64,000 nucleotides of DNA from Stomoxys calcitrans (Eukaryota > Arthropoda > Insecta > Diptera > Muscidae): assembly GCF_963082655.1 (NCBI RefSeq), contig NC_081552.1, positions 189,360,075-189,424,074 of the forward strand, in the 5' to 3' direction. Positions within the stretch are counted from its first letter, which is position 1; every line of letters starts with the position of its first letter. Made by a program: the position numbers and the translations under genes. Below, in pieces: positions 32,731 through 43,790 of this stretch. The notes under the pieces were generated by a model that saw nothing but the letters and a program-made list of their open reading frames with translations, was not told the DNA's origin and made no database searches.

Positions 32731-34286
32731 ACTAAAGGTACGTTCAGATTAGTCAAATATTTTACCCAGCTTGCTTTATCATTTTGGCCCAAAATATGTC
32801 AAATTCACACTCTCTTGGTTTGTATTCACCTGAGTCACATTTATCATATACTAGAAGGAAGATGCCTTCTAGTACCTACCGTTGAACCATCCAGATTCCT
32901 TTAAAAGCCCAACAACTTGCGAATGTTCACATCCGCTAAATCAGACAGGTTCTCAAAAAAATGAGAACCTAAAGTGGAACTCCTTCTAACATCTAGTGCG
33001 GGACACGCACAGAAGGTTTTCTATAGTCTCTTCTTCCTCGATATCCCTACAGCTTCTGCAAAAGTCGTTGCTGGCAACCTTCAGTCTGTCAGCATGCTTT
33101 CCGATTAGACAGTGACCTGTCATGACGGACACAATGATTGAGACGTCTGTTCTAGCCAATGACAGCAAAGCAGTAGACCTCTTCAGGTCTAGGTTAGGAC
33201 ACATAGTTTTGAAATGCTCACAGCCCCTTCTCTGTGACCATCTATCACTCGTTGTCCTTAGGGCCTGGTTCTGAAAACTTAGCTTACATGTTGCTAGAGG
33301 CATACCCACAGATTCCAGTGTCCCTGGAGTGTGTAAGGTAGTTCCTAGTCTCGCAAGCTCATCCGCATTACACTTCCCTGGAATATCTGTGGGGCACCCA
33401 GAACAGGTGAATTTTGAACTGTTCAGGCATTTCGTTGAGAGATCTGCGACAGTCGAGGGCGGTTTTTGTGTTCAGAAATATTGTACGTTCTCCAGGGATT
33501 TAATGGCTGCCTGGCTGTGTGAGAAGCTATTTATGCCAATCGTCGTAATGACATTATATCTTAGCCATTCCACCACTTCCTTAATTGCGAGGATCTCTGC
33601 TTGATACACACTGCAGTGGTCGGGTAACCTTTAAGATATGACCGGTTCTAGATCTTTAGAGTACACCCGAAAGCCCACCTGGTCGTCTAGTTTGGAGCCA
33701 TCCGTATAGAAGTCTATGTAACTTCTGTTACCTGAAACATCGGATATTGTATCAAGGATAACACAGTGTTCGTAGCCGCCACATGGGATATCGTAGTTCC
33801 AAACGGTTCTATCAGGAATAATGGTACAGTAATAGTAATTTTTATGAAAAAGCGCCTCAGGTAGGGTATAATCCACACTGCCTGGAACATCGGATATTGT
33901 ATCAAGGATAACACAGTGTCCGTAGTCACCACATGACCAATGAGAAAGCTCCCTTAACCTCACGCCAGTGGTCGCTGCAACTTGGGTAGCCACAATGTCC
34001 GGAGGCATAAGATGCAGCATTAAATTCAGTGCATCAGATGGTGTCGTCCTCAGTGCGGCTGTGATGCAAAACAAGCCTTCCTTTGTATCCGGTTAAGTAT
34101 TGAGCAGTAGGTGAATTTTTCAAGCGCCGTTCACCAGACCACAACACCATTTAGCATAATAAGTCTGACAACACACATTTATCTAATATGAATACAAAAT
34201 CAAGAATGTACGAATTTGCCATATTTTGGGGGAAAATGAAAACAAGCAGGGTCAAATATTTGACAAATCTAAACGTACCTTTAGTA
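32731..34286. mobile_element. Long-inverted-repeat element carrying a LINE fragment
   Basis: Outer ends ACTAAAGGTACGTTCAGATT (32,731) and its near-complement ending CTAAACGTACCTTTAGT (34,286). Pairing continues inward for about 130 bp with mismatches (CCCAAAATATG, CAAATTC, TTTGTATTCA, ACATTTATC on both arms in opposite orientation). The interior is an RNase H LINE fragment; no transposase is visible. Superfamily unknown. Confidence 0.7.
32975..34140 (-). mobile_element. RNase H-bearing LINE fragment (family B), copy 3
   Basis: The minus frame 34,074-33,631 reads the region leading into RNase H and includes SYIDFYTDGSKLDDQVGF (first Asp block). A 50-60-bp segment is present twice (33,730-33,790 and 33,885-33,935), giving the repeated string HCVILDTISDV. 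Frame 33,309-32,986 gives the Cys-rich C-terminus (FCRSCRDIEEEETIENLL). 5' truncated; lies wholly inside the inverted-repeat element. Confidence 0.75.
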
Positions 34287-34349
34287 AGAATTTCATTACA
34301 TTTTGTCTTTAAGAAAAATAATAATTTGAGGCAGCCCTAACATGAAAAC

Positions 34350-35480
34350 ATTTTTTATACCCACCACCATAGGATGGGGGTGTACTAATCTGAACATTCC
34401 GTTTGTAACACCTCGAAATATTGATCTAGGACCCCATAAAGTATATATATTTTTGATCGTCTCGACATTTTGAACAAATTTTTTATACCCACCACCATAG
34501 GATGGGGGTATACTAATCTGAACATTCCCTTTGAAACACATCGAAATATTGATCTAGGACCCCATAAAGTATATATATTTTCGATCGTCTCGACATTCTG
34601 AGTCGAACCAGCCATGTCTGCCCGTCTGTCTGTCGAAATCACGATAGCGGTCGAACGCGTAAAGCTATCCGCTTGAAATGTGGTATCCCAAGTGGTAGCT
34701 TTGAAATATGATTTTATGTGTAAAAAAAAAATTACAACTGTGGATCTGAAGGAGACCCGTTGCCTTGAGCATATTGATAGCCACCTTCAAAATGCTTGAT
34801 ATTATGGGGCAAAACAAAATCGTGCTCTAGCACAATGCTGATATTATTTCACGGTCCGCCCCTTAAACTACCTTTAAACCGGCCATGTTTGCCTACTATG
34901 GCAATAAATAATGGGTATTTGATAGTAGAAAATGAATTTGATATCCAATTTTGAGGCCCACTGTTGGGGGGTCGTCTCACCCCATAAACTCCCCCTAAAC
35001 CAATGGCTTTTGGGGCTCAAATGAAAGAAATTTAAGAGTAGAGCACGATGCTGATATGCAACCAATAATGACAACATGGGGCTCAAATTAAAGGTATTTG
35101 AGACTGATATATGACGGTCCACCTCACCCCGAGTGGGAGTAGAGCACCAATATGACATCCACATTGGGCCGAAATATCTAAAATGCCGATGATCGTCGTG
35201 ATACTATACATCAGGAAAACCGAGTCCTTTCATTTGTCCGTCGAAATCTCGCTAACTTTCGAAGGAGTAAATGTAGACGCTTGAAGGTTCACTTGAAATG
35301 GTCCAAATCAGTCCATGTGTTGAGCTTTGGAGGGACACAATTTTTACCGATATAGATGAAATTTTACATATGCATATGTTTTTCTGTTGTGACTTACACA
35401 TAACACGACTTACACTTACATAACTGCCCTAGAAACCGTTTTCCTGATTTTACTTTTTTCAACAAATTCAAAGCTCAAGT
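34350..35480 (+). mobile_element. DINE-1-like composite: duplicated head, type-2 core
   Basis: Two consecutive heads begin at 34,351 and 34,479 (TTTTTTATACCCACCACCATAGG), the second complete to CATGTCTGCCCGTCTGTCTG. The core at about 34,880-35,170 is type 2 (GGGGCTCAAATGAAAG, AGAGCACGATGCTGATATG, CACCCCATAAACTCCCCC). 35,220-35,480 returns to a head-proximal type-1-like sequence. It is mosaic, with no tail visible. Confidence 0.65.
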
Positions 35481-36034
35481 TTATCCAGATTTTAGAGAAG
35501 TTTGCATCTATTATAGCTTCCAACTACACTAGTTTTAGTTTAAACCTAATGAACTTAACGATTATTAATTAAGTTCCATGATTAGGGCACATGCGTTTTT
35601 TTCTACTTAAATATTCTAACCATATTCCATTAGTGCCTCAATATTATTTTAAAAATCAATAAACTTTCACATTGTGTAACATTTTAAAACACACACCTAC
35701 ATATGATACATTATTTTGTCGTCACAGCCAAAGTCGCCATTGCGTTGTGATTTCGTTCGCAAAATGTGAAATAGCCACAAACGCAATTTGTTTATTTCTA
35801 TCCCTATTAAATCCAAAAAATGTCTATGTCGCCACTAATAGTCTTGACATGATGTTTTGTGTCAGCCTAATTATTGAGGTAGTAAGTCGGAAATAAATGT
35901 TTGATATTTTGCAATTAATACCCTGGTTAAGGTGATTGCATGGCGCTACGCCAATGACTATGACTATTGTGAGATAAGATGCTTCTGCCGTTGTTTGTAT
36001 GGAAGCCCATTATTACAAAATGATAAAGCAAAAA
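35481..36034. other. AT-rich spacer
   Basis: No recognisable gene or element. Confidence 0.5.
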
Positions 36035-36290
36035 CAACAAGTAAGAGCGAAATAAGTTCTGGCCCGTCGGATCCTATATACCCTACAATATGGACTGCAT
36101 AAGTCAAGTCTTTTGAACAGGTTTTCATAGGCAGATATGGGAGCAATATGAGATTATAGGCTAAATGTCATAGATGTTTGAGGTCATAACTTAACACTAC
36201 GTGGTTAACCATTCCGCTGTCTATGGGCTCAAGAAGTCAAATCGGGAGATGAAAACTGTAGTAACTGCACCATAAAATGTGTAAATCGGG
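36035..36290 (-). mobile_element. DINE-1-like tail fragment
   Basis: AACAACAAGTAAGAGCG, AATAAGTTCTGGCCCGTCGG, TATATACCCTACAATATGG and a shortened core unit. No head. Confidence 0.6.
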
Positions 36291-36515
36291 CGATCTTTAT
36301 ACATATATGGAAGCTGTATCTAAATCTGAGCCGAAATTGATAGCTTTTGTCTTTGGGCTAAAACAAGTGGTATATGCAATTGTTGGCGATGATTGGATAA
36401 CAAATGCCATCTCCACTTTACTTACAAACAAGTAAAAGCGCGCTAAGTTCAGCCGGGCGGAATCTTTGAAACCCACCACCATGGATTTTGCTAAAATGTG
36501 GGAGCTATATCTGGT

Positions 36516-37205
36516 ACCTCTCGACAGACGAAGATTACACTACCTACCTACCTGATACTACCCGCGCTGTTATATGGTTCTGAAGCATGGGTACGTGTGA
36601 AACCAGATGAGGCAGTGCTTGGAGTATTTGAGAGAAAGATTCTTCGTTAAATATATGGACCAGTTTGCGTTAGTGGAGAATGTAGGCGACGTATGAACCA
36701 CGAGCTGTATGAGCTGATTAAAATACAATGGCTGCGTTAGCTAGGTCTTGTTATCAGAATGGATGGCGAAGCAAAGAAGTCTTTTGAAGGCAAACACGAT
36801 GGTACATGCAAACCGCGAAGACCATAAGCTCGATGGAAAGATCAAGTTGTGGGAGACACCTCGAAACTTGGTGTCATAGATTTTATTGGGTTGCCCAAAA
36901 AGTAATTGCTGATTTTTCATATAGTCGGCGTTGACAAATTTTTTCACAGCTTGTGACTCTGTAATTGCATTCTTTCTTCTGTCAGTTATCAGCTGTTACT
37001 TTTAGCTTGCTTTAGAAAAAAAGTATATTTGATTAAAGTTCATTCTAAGTTTTATTACGAATGCATTTACTTTCTTTTAAAAAATCCGCAATTACTTTTT
37101 GGGCAACCCAATAGAATGAGCACAGAACATCAAGGCGCTTAAAACGCTATTCTACGTTCGGCTAGAGGAACAAATATTCTGTCATAGCAAATTAAAGTAA
37201 GTAAG
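36516..37205 (+). mobile_element. RTE-like LINE, 5'-truncated copy with 10-bp target duplication
   Basis: Corresponds to the 3' part (from 58,139) of the longer copy at 57.3-58.6 kb: CTCGACAGACGAAGATTACAC, GGCAGTGCTTGGAGTATTTGAG, TCTTTTGAAGGCAAACACGATG. The protein block LGVFERKILR-like reads up to stops. It ends AAAGTAAGTAAG. It contains the mariner MITE at 36,887-37,113. Confidence 0.85.
36887..37113. mobile_element. mariner-type MITE with TA target duplication
   Basis: Terminal inverted repeats TTGGGTTGCCCAAAAAGTAA (left) and its complement at the right, continuing through ATTGC-GATTTTT. TA lies on both sides. The uninterrupted site GATTTTAGAATGAGC exists at 58,519 in the other LINE copy. 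About 227 bp, no coding frame. TIR style and TA target fit Tc1/mariner. Confidence 0.92.
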
Positions 37206-37764
37206 TATATCTGGTTATAGACCGATTTGGACCGTACTTGGCGCAGTTGTTGAGATTCATAACAGAACACTATGTGCAAAATTTCAGCCAAATCGGACAA
37301 AAATTGCGGCTTGCAAGGGCTCAAGAAGTCAAATCGGGAAATCGGCAATTCTCACAGTTGTTGGAAGTCATAACAGAACACTATGTTCAACATTTCAGCC
37401 AAATCGGATGAAAATTGAGGCTTTCAGGGGCTCAAGAAGTCAAATCGAGAGATCGGTTTATATGGGAGCTATATCAGGTTCTTGACCGATTTGCGGCGGG
37501 TTGGTAGATGGTTTTTTGTCTTTGTTATGGATATTGTTATATGTTGTGAAGAGTGCTTTCAACAACAAAATTGTACTTTGGGTCGTTGAGATTCAACATA
37601 AATTGTTGCAGGAAAATTAACAACTTTCATAGTTGTTTCTTCAACCAAAGTTGTTGTTTTTCAAAATTATTTTTATCTGTTTGGATGTTAGAATAAATAT
37701 GCAATTGTTTTGATTAAAGCGAGCTCTATTTTCATCAGACAAACGTCTACAATACATGTTGATT

Positions 37765-38170
37765 AAGGTAAGGATAATACAACAGGCTCAGAGAACACGT
37801 TGTCTTGGCATAGGCGGAGCGATGAGGACCACGCCCAATAGGGCACTGAAGACTATATGAAGACCACGACTATGAGACTAAGGGCGATGGGAGAATGGGT
37901 AGAGTAAAGGATCAGGTCATACCATCATGGTTTCGTCGAAGCAACGATAGGAATCCTGGAAGGAATGGAAGAGATTTTGGATCGGATACCTGAGACGACA
38001 CTTGTGGTGAGAGCCAGCCACTGCTGCTAGCGGCACAGTCGTGGATTGAAGGAATTCTGGTATTCCATCTGGAGGATAGAGTGGGCCTGATAAACTTCGT
38101 ATGAATATCGAACGCGAAATTACAGCAGTATCAGCCGATTTATGCTTGCAAATCGTTGTAAATTAGGTTC
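37765..38170 (+). mobile_element. LOA-like LINE fragment, opposite orientation
   Basis: ATACAACAGGCTCAGAGAAC and GTTGTCTTGGCATAGGCGG, with GAGGACCACGCCCA, are the inverse of 10,480-10,560 and 45,200-45,270. These encode the conserved RT-thumb block QQVQRTCCLGIGGAMRTTP. The remaining RNase H-proximal sequence is scrambled. Confidence 0.7.
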
Positions 38171-38377
38171 AGCGTCTGGACTTCTGCAAACATACCCATA
38201 GTGGCTACGCAAAAGAAATCGAGTTCCATACATAATGGCAACGAACGTACATTCACAGAAATAAAGAATTTCATTGAAATCCATAACCGTTTTTGTTTTA
38301 TTTAAACAAAAAATTTTTGTAGTGCTTTTATTTAAAAACCAATAACATAGCTATTCTTATCCATTATCCTACTAAGT

Positions 38378-38420
38378 AAAGTCCACATCGGTCTATAACC
38401 TAGTACAGCTCCCATATAAA
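38378..38420 (+). repeat. Short DINE-like core piece next to a SINE
   Basis: ATCGGTCTATAACCTAGTAC and CTCCCATATAAACCGA. A SINE begins directly after it. Confidence 0.55.
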
Positions 38421-38745
38421 CCGACCACCGTAGCGCAGTGGTTAGCATGTCCGCCTATGACGCTGAACGCCTGGGTTCGAATCCGAGAACATCATTAAAA
38501 TTTTGAGCAGTGGTTTTCCCCTCCTAATGCTAGCAGCATTTGTGAGGTACTGTACCACTTGGTATGGCAGCCATGTAAAAATTTCTTCACACAGAGATGT
38601 CGCACAGTGGCACACGTTCGGACTCGGCTATAAAAACGAGACCCTTTATCATTGAACTTAAACTTGAATCGGACAACACTCATTGATATGTAAGAAGTTT
38701 GCCCCGGTTCCTTAATGGAATGTTCATGGGCAAATTTGCAGTTGG
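38421..38745 (+). repeat. tRNA-derived SINE, copy 1
   Basis: A-box TAGCGCAGTGG at 38,431-38,441 and B-box GGTTCGAATCC at 38,474-38,484, at tRNA spacing. The tRNA-unrelated body follows (GTGGTTTTCCCCTCCTAATG, CGTTCGGACTCGGCTATAAA, TCATTGAACTTAAACTTGAA), ending GGAATGTTCATGGGCAAATT. Four clearer relatives occur in the window. No acceptor-stem pairing, so not a tRNA gene. Confidence 0.85.
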
Positions 38746-38802
38746 GAAATTAAGCAAGCAAACGATATTCGAGATGAAAGGTTATGTCCGTTAAGAACCG
38801 TA

Positions 38803-38850
38803 TTCTAAAGTCTTGCGTCTTTGGCTGAGTAAAGACGCAAGACTTTAGAA
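38803..38850. repeat. Perfect 20-bp hairpin, 8-nt loop
   Basis: TTCTAAAGTCTTGCGTCTTT (38,803-38,822), loop GGCTGAGT, exact complement at 38,831-38,850. It sits in sequence with no recognised element. No run of T follows on either strand. Confidence 0.95.
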
Positions 38851-39059
38851 CAAGGATTAGTTTTGTGGACAAAAAATCCCCCACAACAACCCAAAAAGCA
38901 TGCATTGGAAAAATAACATATAGTGTGACAAGGTGTCGAGCTTGTATAGGGTCATACTTACATTCTCAACGCGTTTTCGCAATGATTTCGATATAAGTAT
39001 AAACTACCAATGTTTGGCCCTAGAAGCCTTTACACCTAAAGGTATCCGATGATAACCAT

Positions 39060-39532
39060 CTTAACTAAGAGGTTTTTGGATTTCATAACAGAATACTGCG
39101 AGCGAAATTTCAGCCCAATCGGATAACAACTGCGACTTCTGGGGCTCAAGATGTCATATTGGGAGATAGGTTTATACAGAAGCAATATCAAGTTATACAC
39201 CGATTTGGACCATACCAGGCACGGTTATTGGAAGAAGAAACAGAACAGAGTGCAAAGTTTCAAGAAGTTCTCAAGAAGCCTAGTCGAAGGACCACTTAAT
39301 AAGGGAGCTATATCCAAATCTAAACCGACATGGTCCATCTGCTATCCCCAGTATTTACGTTGAACCCCTACGTGATTTTCACATACTGACGTATATGACT
39401 TAATCGCCTTACAATGTCAAGACGACCAAAAATATATATACATTATGTGGTCGCAGATCAATATTTCGAGGCATTACAAATGGAATGACTAGATTAGAAT
39501 ACCCCCATCCTACGGTGGTTGGTATAAAAATC
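39060..39532 (-). mobile_element. DINE-1-like element, head-end fragment
   Basis: Two diverged core units then GACGACCAAAAATATATATAC, GATCAATATTTCGAGGCATTAC and CCCCATCCTACGGTGGTTGG with a final TATAAAAA. Tail missing. Confidence 0.7.
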
Positions 39533-40911
39533 TTTGATTTTTAGTAATCTTTTTTCTTTTTGTGTAAAAGGATTTTTTTTTACAATTTCGCTGAAATTAA
39601 AATGTAACTGCTATACTGACTCCTCCAAGCTCACAAAAGGGACAACTCATTAAGATTCTTAACTGATAAAATAAACCAAGGGACAATCACTTACCGTCTT
39701 GGAAACACCGTTTCCTGTGCCAAAATTGTTTTTTCATCAAAAAAGTCCTGAATTGTATTTGGAGTATTGTGCCGCGATTATTACGGTATTTCATTAACGT
39801 GAATTAAACACGAATCTTTACAGCAAACCGAAGCCGAAATTCAATTCTTCTTTCTTCACACAAAAACAACAACAAAAAACACAAAGCTGTGTTGTTTTGA
39901 GAGTGACCTTTTGTTATAAACAAAAGGACATTGGTCCTTAGTCTATTGCAATAGTTAAGAGCTGGATCTTCTTGCTAGGTCTATATTTTTTCTCAAACTT
40001 TATTTTTTTTTTCACTATACACTAATCCAATGTTAAGGTTTTTAAAATGTCTCCTTGACTATTTATTTATTTATGTTTTAATTTTTGTACACTTTTCAAA
40101 AATAATATAAAGATCATATTTTTGATAACATGGTTCTCTTAATCAGAGTCATTCATTTTATTGGCACCCTTTTAGGTGGTAAAATCACTAAGAACGGGAG
40201 CACCGAGAATTCTTAAGGCCCGTCTATATTTTTTATTATTAAAATATAAATACACGAAAAAAATTAAAGAAAAAAGAAACAATTAACAGCGATTTTCAAT
40301 TCGATTCGATCGTTTTGACAATTTGCGAATAAATGCCTTCAATTGTTTGGCTATGCTTGGTTTTTATATTGAGCATCCATCGCACATGGAGCACAACTTT
40401 GGCTTTAATACTCATAACAAAAAAGTAAAGTTGTTGTTGTAGAAATGGAAATGCTTGAAAGTTTTTATACCTGTGTGTTTGTGTGGTGTATAACTTGTGC
40501 GGTGAGAACTATCTGATGTTGGTAATCTCCGCTTTGGTTACTCAAAACACGACTCATGGATAGCGAGCCAGTGAGACTCGTCTGCACACACACACACACA
40601 TACTAACATTGGTATTATGAATGACTAGGAGACTTCGTATCGTTTTTCCGAACAAGAAGTTTAACATTCTACTTGGCATCTTTCCGTTTTGTTGGGTGAT
40701 CGTATATTGGGTATCAGGGTTGCCACGTGGTTTCCGCCTAAATCACTGTATCACGCTTTTGTTATTACTTTCTTCAACGTAACACTTTTGTCATTCAGAA
40801 AATTTAGATTTAGGGCCTACGATGAACATATGCATGTCATTTTTCCACCCTCCACTCGAAATATTCATCTACGACTCTATAAATTACATATCTTCTTCTT
40901 CTTATATATAA
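39533..40911. other. Longest repeat-free AT-rich stretch; possible distal promoter/first exon
   Basis: No coding frame with domains. On the minus strand a TATAAAA lies at 40,368-40,362 and a good 5' splice site (AAGACG|GTAAGTG) at 39,695/39,694. The 650 bp between has the CAACAACAAAAAACAC-type composition common in fly 5'UTRs. It could be a non-coding first exon, but no partner is proven. (CA)n of about 8 units near 40,586-40,600. Confidence 0.3.
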
Positions 40912-42389
40912 CAAGTAAAAGCGTGCTAAGTTCGACGGGCCCGAATCTTATATACTCTCCACCATGGATCGCATTTGTCGAGTTCTTTTCCCGGGATCTC
41001 TTCTTAGGCAAAAAAGGATATAAGAAAAAATTTCCTCTGCTATTAGAGCGATATCAAGATATGGTCCGGTTTGGACCACAATTAAACTACACGTTGGAGA
41101 ACTGTGTAAAATGTCAGCCAATTCGAATAAGAATTGCGCCCTTTGGGGGCTCAAGAAAATAGAGAGATCGATTTATATGGGAGCTGTATCGGGCTATAGA
41201 CCGATTCAGATCATAATAAACACGTATGTTGATGGCCATGAGAGAATCCGTAGTACAAAATTTCAGGCAAATCGGATAATAATTGCGACCTCTAGAGGCT
41301 CAAGAAGTCAAGATCCCAGATCGGTTTATACGGCAGCTATATCAGGTTATGAACCGATTTGAACTAAACTTGGCACAGTTGTTGGATATCATAACAAAAC
41401 ACGTCGTGCAAAATTTAATTCCAATTGGATACGAATTGCGCACTCTAGAGGCTCAAGAAGTCAAGTCCCCAGATCTGTTTATATGACAGCTATATCAGGT
41501 TATGGACCGATTTGAACCATACTTGGCACAGTTATTGGATATCATAACAAAACACGTCGTACAAAATTTAATTCCAATCGGATAAGAATTGCGCACTCTA
41601 GAGGCTCACGAAATCAAGATTCCAGATCGGTTTATATGTCAGCTATATCAGGTTATGAACCGATTTGAACCTTATTTGACACGGTTGTTGAAAGTAAGAA
41701 TAAAATACTTCATGAAACATTTCAGCCAAATCGGATAGGAATTGCGCCCTCTAGAAGCTCAAGAAGTGAAGTCCCCAGATATGTTTATATGACAGCTTTA
41801 TCAGGTTATGGACCGATTTGAACCATACTTGGCACAGTTATTGTATATCATAACAAAACACGTCTTGCAAAATTTATTTCCAATCAGATAAGAATTGCGC
41901 ATTCTACAGGCTCAAGAAGTCAAGACCCAAGATCGGTTTATACGGCAGCTATATCAGGTTATAGACCGATTTGAACCATACTTGGCACAGTTGTTGGATA
42001 TCATAACAAAACACGTCGTACAAAACTTCATTCCAATCGGATAAGTATTGCGCAATCTAGAGACTCAAGAAGTCAAGACCCAAGATGGGTTTATATGGCA
42101 GCTATATCAAAACATGGACCGATATGGCCCATTTACAATACCAACCGACCAACACTAATAAGGAGTATTTGTGCAAAATTTCAAGCGGCTAGCTTTACTC
42201 CTTCGGAAGTTAGCAGCTTTCGATAGACAGACGGACGGGCAGATGGACGGACATGGCTAGATCGACATAAAATGTCGGGACGATCAAGAATATATGTACT
42301 TTATGGGGTCTCAGACGAATATTTCGAGTAGTTACAAACAGAATGACGAAATTAGTATACCCCCCATCTTATGGCGGAGAGTATAAAAA
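40912..42389 (-). mobile_element. DINE-1-like element, complete reference copy, type-1 core
   Basis: Tail AACAAGTAAAAGCGTGCTAA, GTTCGACGGGCCCGAATC, TATATACTCTCCACCATGG; about seven 153-bp units of the CTAGAGGCTCAAGAAGTCAAG variant; then TTTACTCCTTCGGAAGTTAG, a GACGGAC microrepeat, ATGGCTAGATCGACATAAAA, GGGGTCTCAGACGAATATTTC, and the terminus CCCCCATCTTATGGCGGAGAG followed by TATAAAA. It is the best copy for defining the family in this window. No protein. Confidence 0.85.
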
Positions 42390-43790
42390 TCAATTTGTGT
42401 TTGTTTTATTTACGAGTAGAATACGAATTTGATATCCAAATGTGTGTCCGAGATTTTGGGGATCCACCCCTTCCCCAAAACATCCCCCAAACATGACTTA
42501 TTTACTGACCATGTCTATATGGGGCTTAAATAAAATCTATTTGAGTGAAAAATACGAATCTGAAATCCAAATGTGGGACCAAGTATTTGGGAGGCCGTTC
42601 CTCCCCAAAAACATCCCCCAAAGAAGACAAATTTACGACCATAGGAATATGAGGCTCAAATGAAAGGTCTTTGGGAGAATAGCATGAATTTGATATCAAT
42701 ATTCGGGAAAGTGTCTATGTTGCCACCCCACCCTCATAACACCACCCAAAAAGGAAGTATATGCTGACCATTCCAATATGGGGCTCAAATAAGAAGTATT
42801 TTAAAGTAGAACACGAATTTGATATATACCTTTAAGGCCAAGTCAATGGTTGGCCGCCCCACCCCCCAAAACACCCCCAAACCGGTCATGTTTGCCGACT
42901 ATGGAAATATGGAGCTCAAATGAAAGATATTTGAGAATAGACCACGAATCTGATATCAACATTCGGGACCAACTGTCTAAGGGACGTCCCACCACCATAA
43001 CAACCCCCAAATAGGACGTATTTGGTCACCAAGACAATTTGGATCTTCAAGGCAAACCCCAAACCAAACATATTTGCTGACTTTTGCAATAAGGGCTTGA
43101 ATTGAAAGGTATTTGAGTAAGAAAACGAATTTGATATCTAATTTCGAGGTCAATGCAAATATGGGGTTCAAAAAAGTGATATATAGGTACATGAGAATGC
43201 TGATATATTTTCAGGGCTTAGTGTTTGGGGGACCACCCCACTCCCCAAAAACACCCCTAAATCGGGCATATTTACCGACCATGTCAATGTGGGGCTCATA
43301 TGAAAGGTATTGGGGAGTAGAGCACGAAATTGATACCCATTTTCGGGACCAATTTTCTGGAGGTCTAGCCCCTTCCCAAACTAGATCACAAACAGTAATT
43401 TTTTACTGACCATCGCAATATGGGGCTCAAATAAAGTTATTTGGGAGTAGAATACAAATATCCAAATGTGGGGTCATGTATTTGGGGCACCGCTCTTTCC
43501 CCATAAACCCCCTCAAAGAGTAAAAATTTCCCGACCATGCCAATATGTGGCTCAAATGAAAGTTATTTGAGATTAGAAAACTAATTTGATAACCAATTTT
43601 GGGGCCAAGTGTTTGGGAGACGCCTCACCCTATAAACTCTACTAAAACCAATGGCAATATGGGGTTTAAATAAATGGCATTTTAGACAAGAGCACAGGGC
43701 CAAGTGTCTAGGAGACCACCTCACCCCCGAAAACACTCCTAAATCGGACATTATGAGAATATCGGGCGGAAGTAAAGTCTTTTCAGAATG
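42390..43790 (-). repeat. Type-2 core array, about ten 130-bp units
   Basis: Repeating blocks: GGGGCTCAAATGAAAGGTAT, GAATTTGATATCCAA, TTGGGGGACCACCCC and CCCCCAAAACACCCC, spaced about 129-131 bp (for example at 42,651, 42,780 and 42,911). It directly abuts the head of the 40.9-kb element. The same array type with a tail attached is at 58.6-59.8 kb in the other orientation. Confidence 0.8.

Larger units (their letters stand above)
36425..37492 (-). mobile_element. DINE-1-like element split by an RTE-like LINE
   Basis: Tail AAGCGCGCTAAGTTCAGCCG with CCCACCACCATGGATTTTG runs to TATATCTGGT at 36,506-36,515. The LINE follows, and TATATCTGGT recurs at 37,206-37,215 before two further core units. 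The repeated decamer is the target-site duplication. Confidence 0.8.

Noticed and set aside
38421..38500. tRNA gene
   Set aside because: A and B boxes are present but the acceptor stem does not pair and the sequence continues into a repeated body: a SINE.
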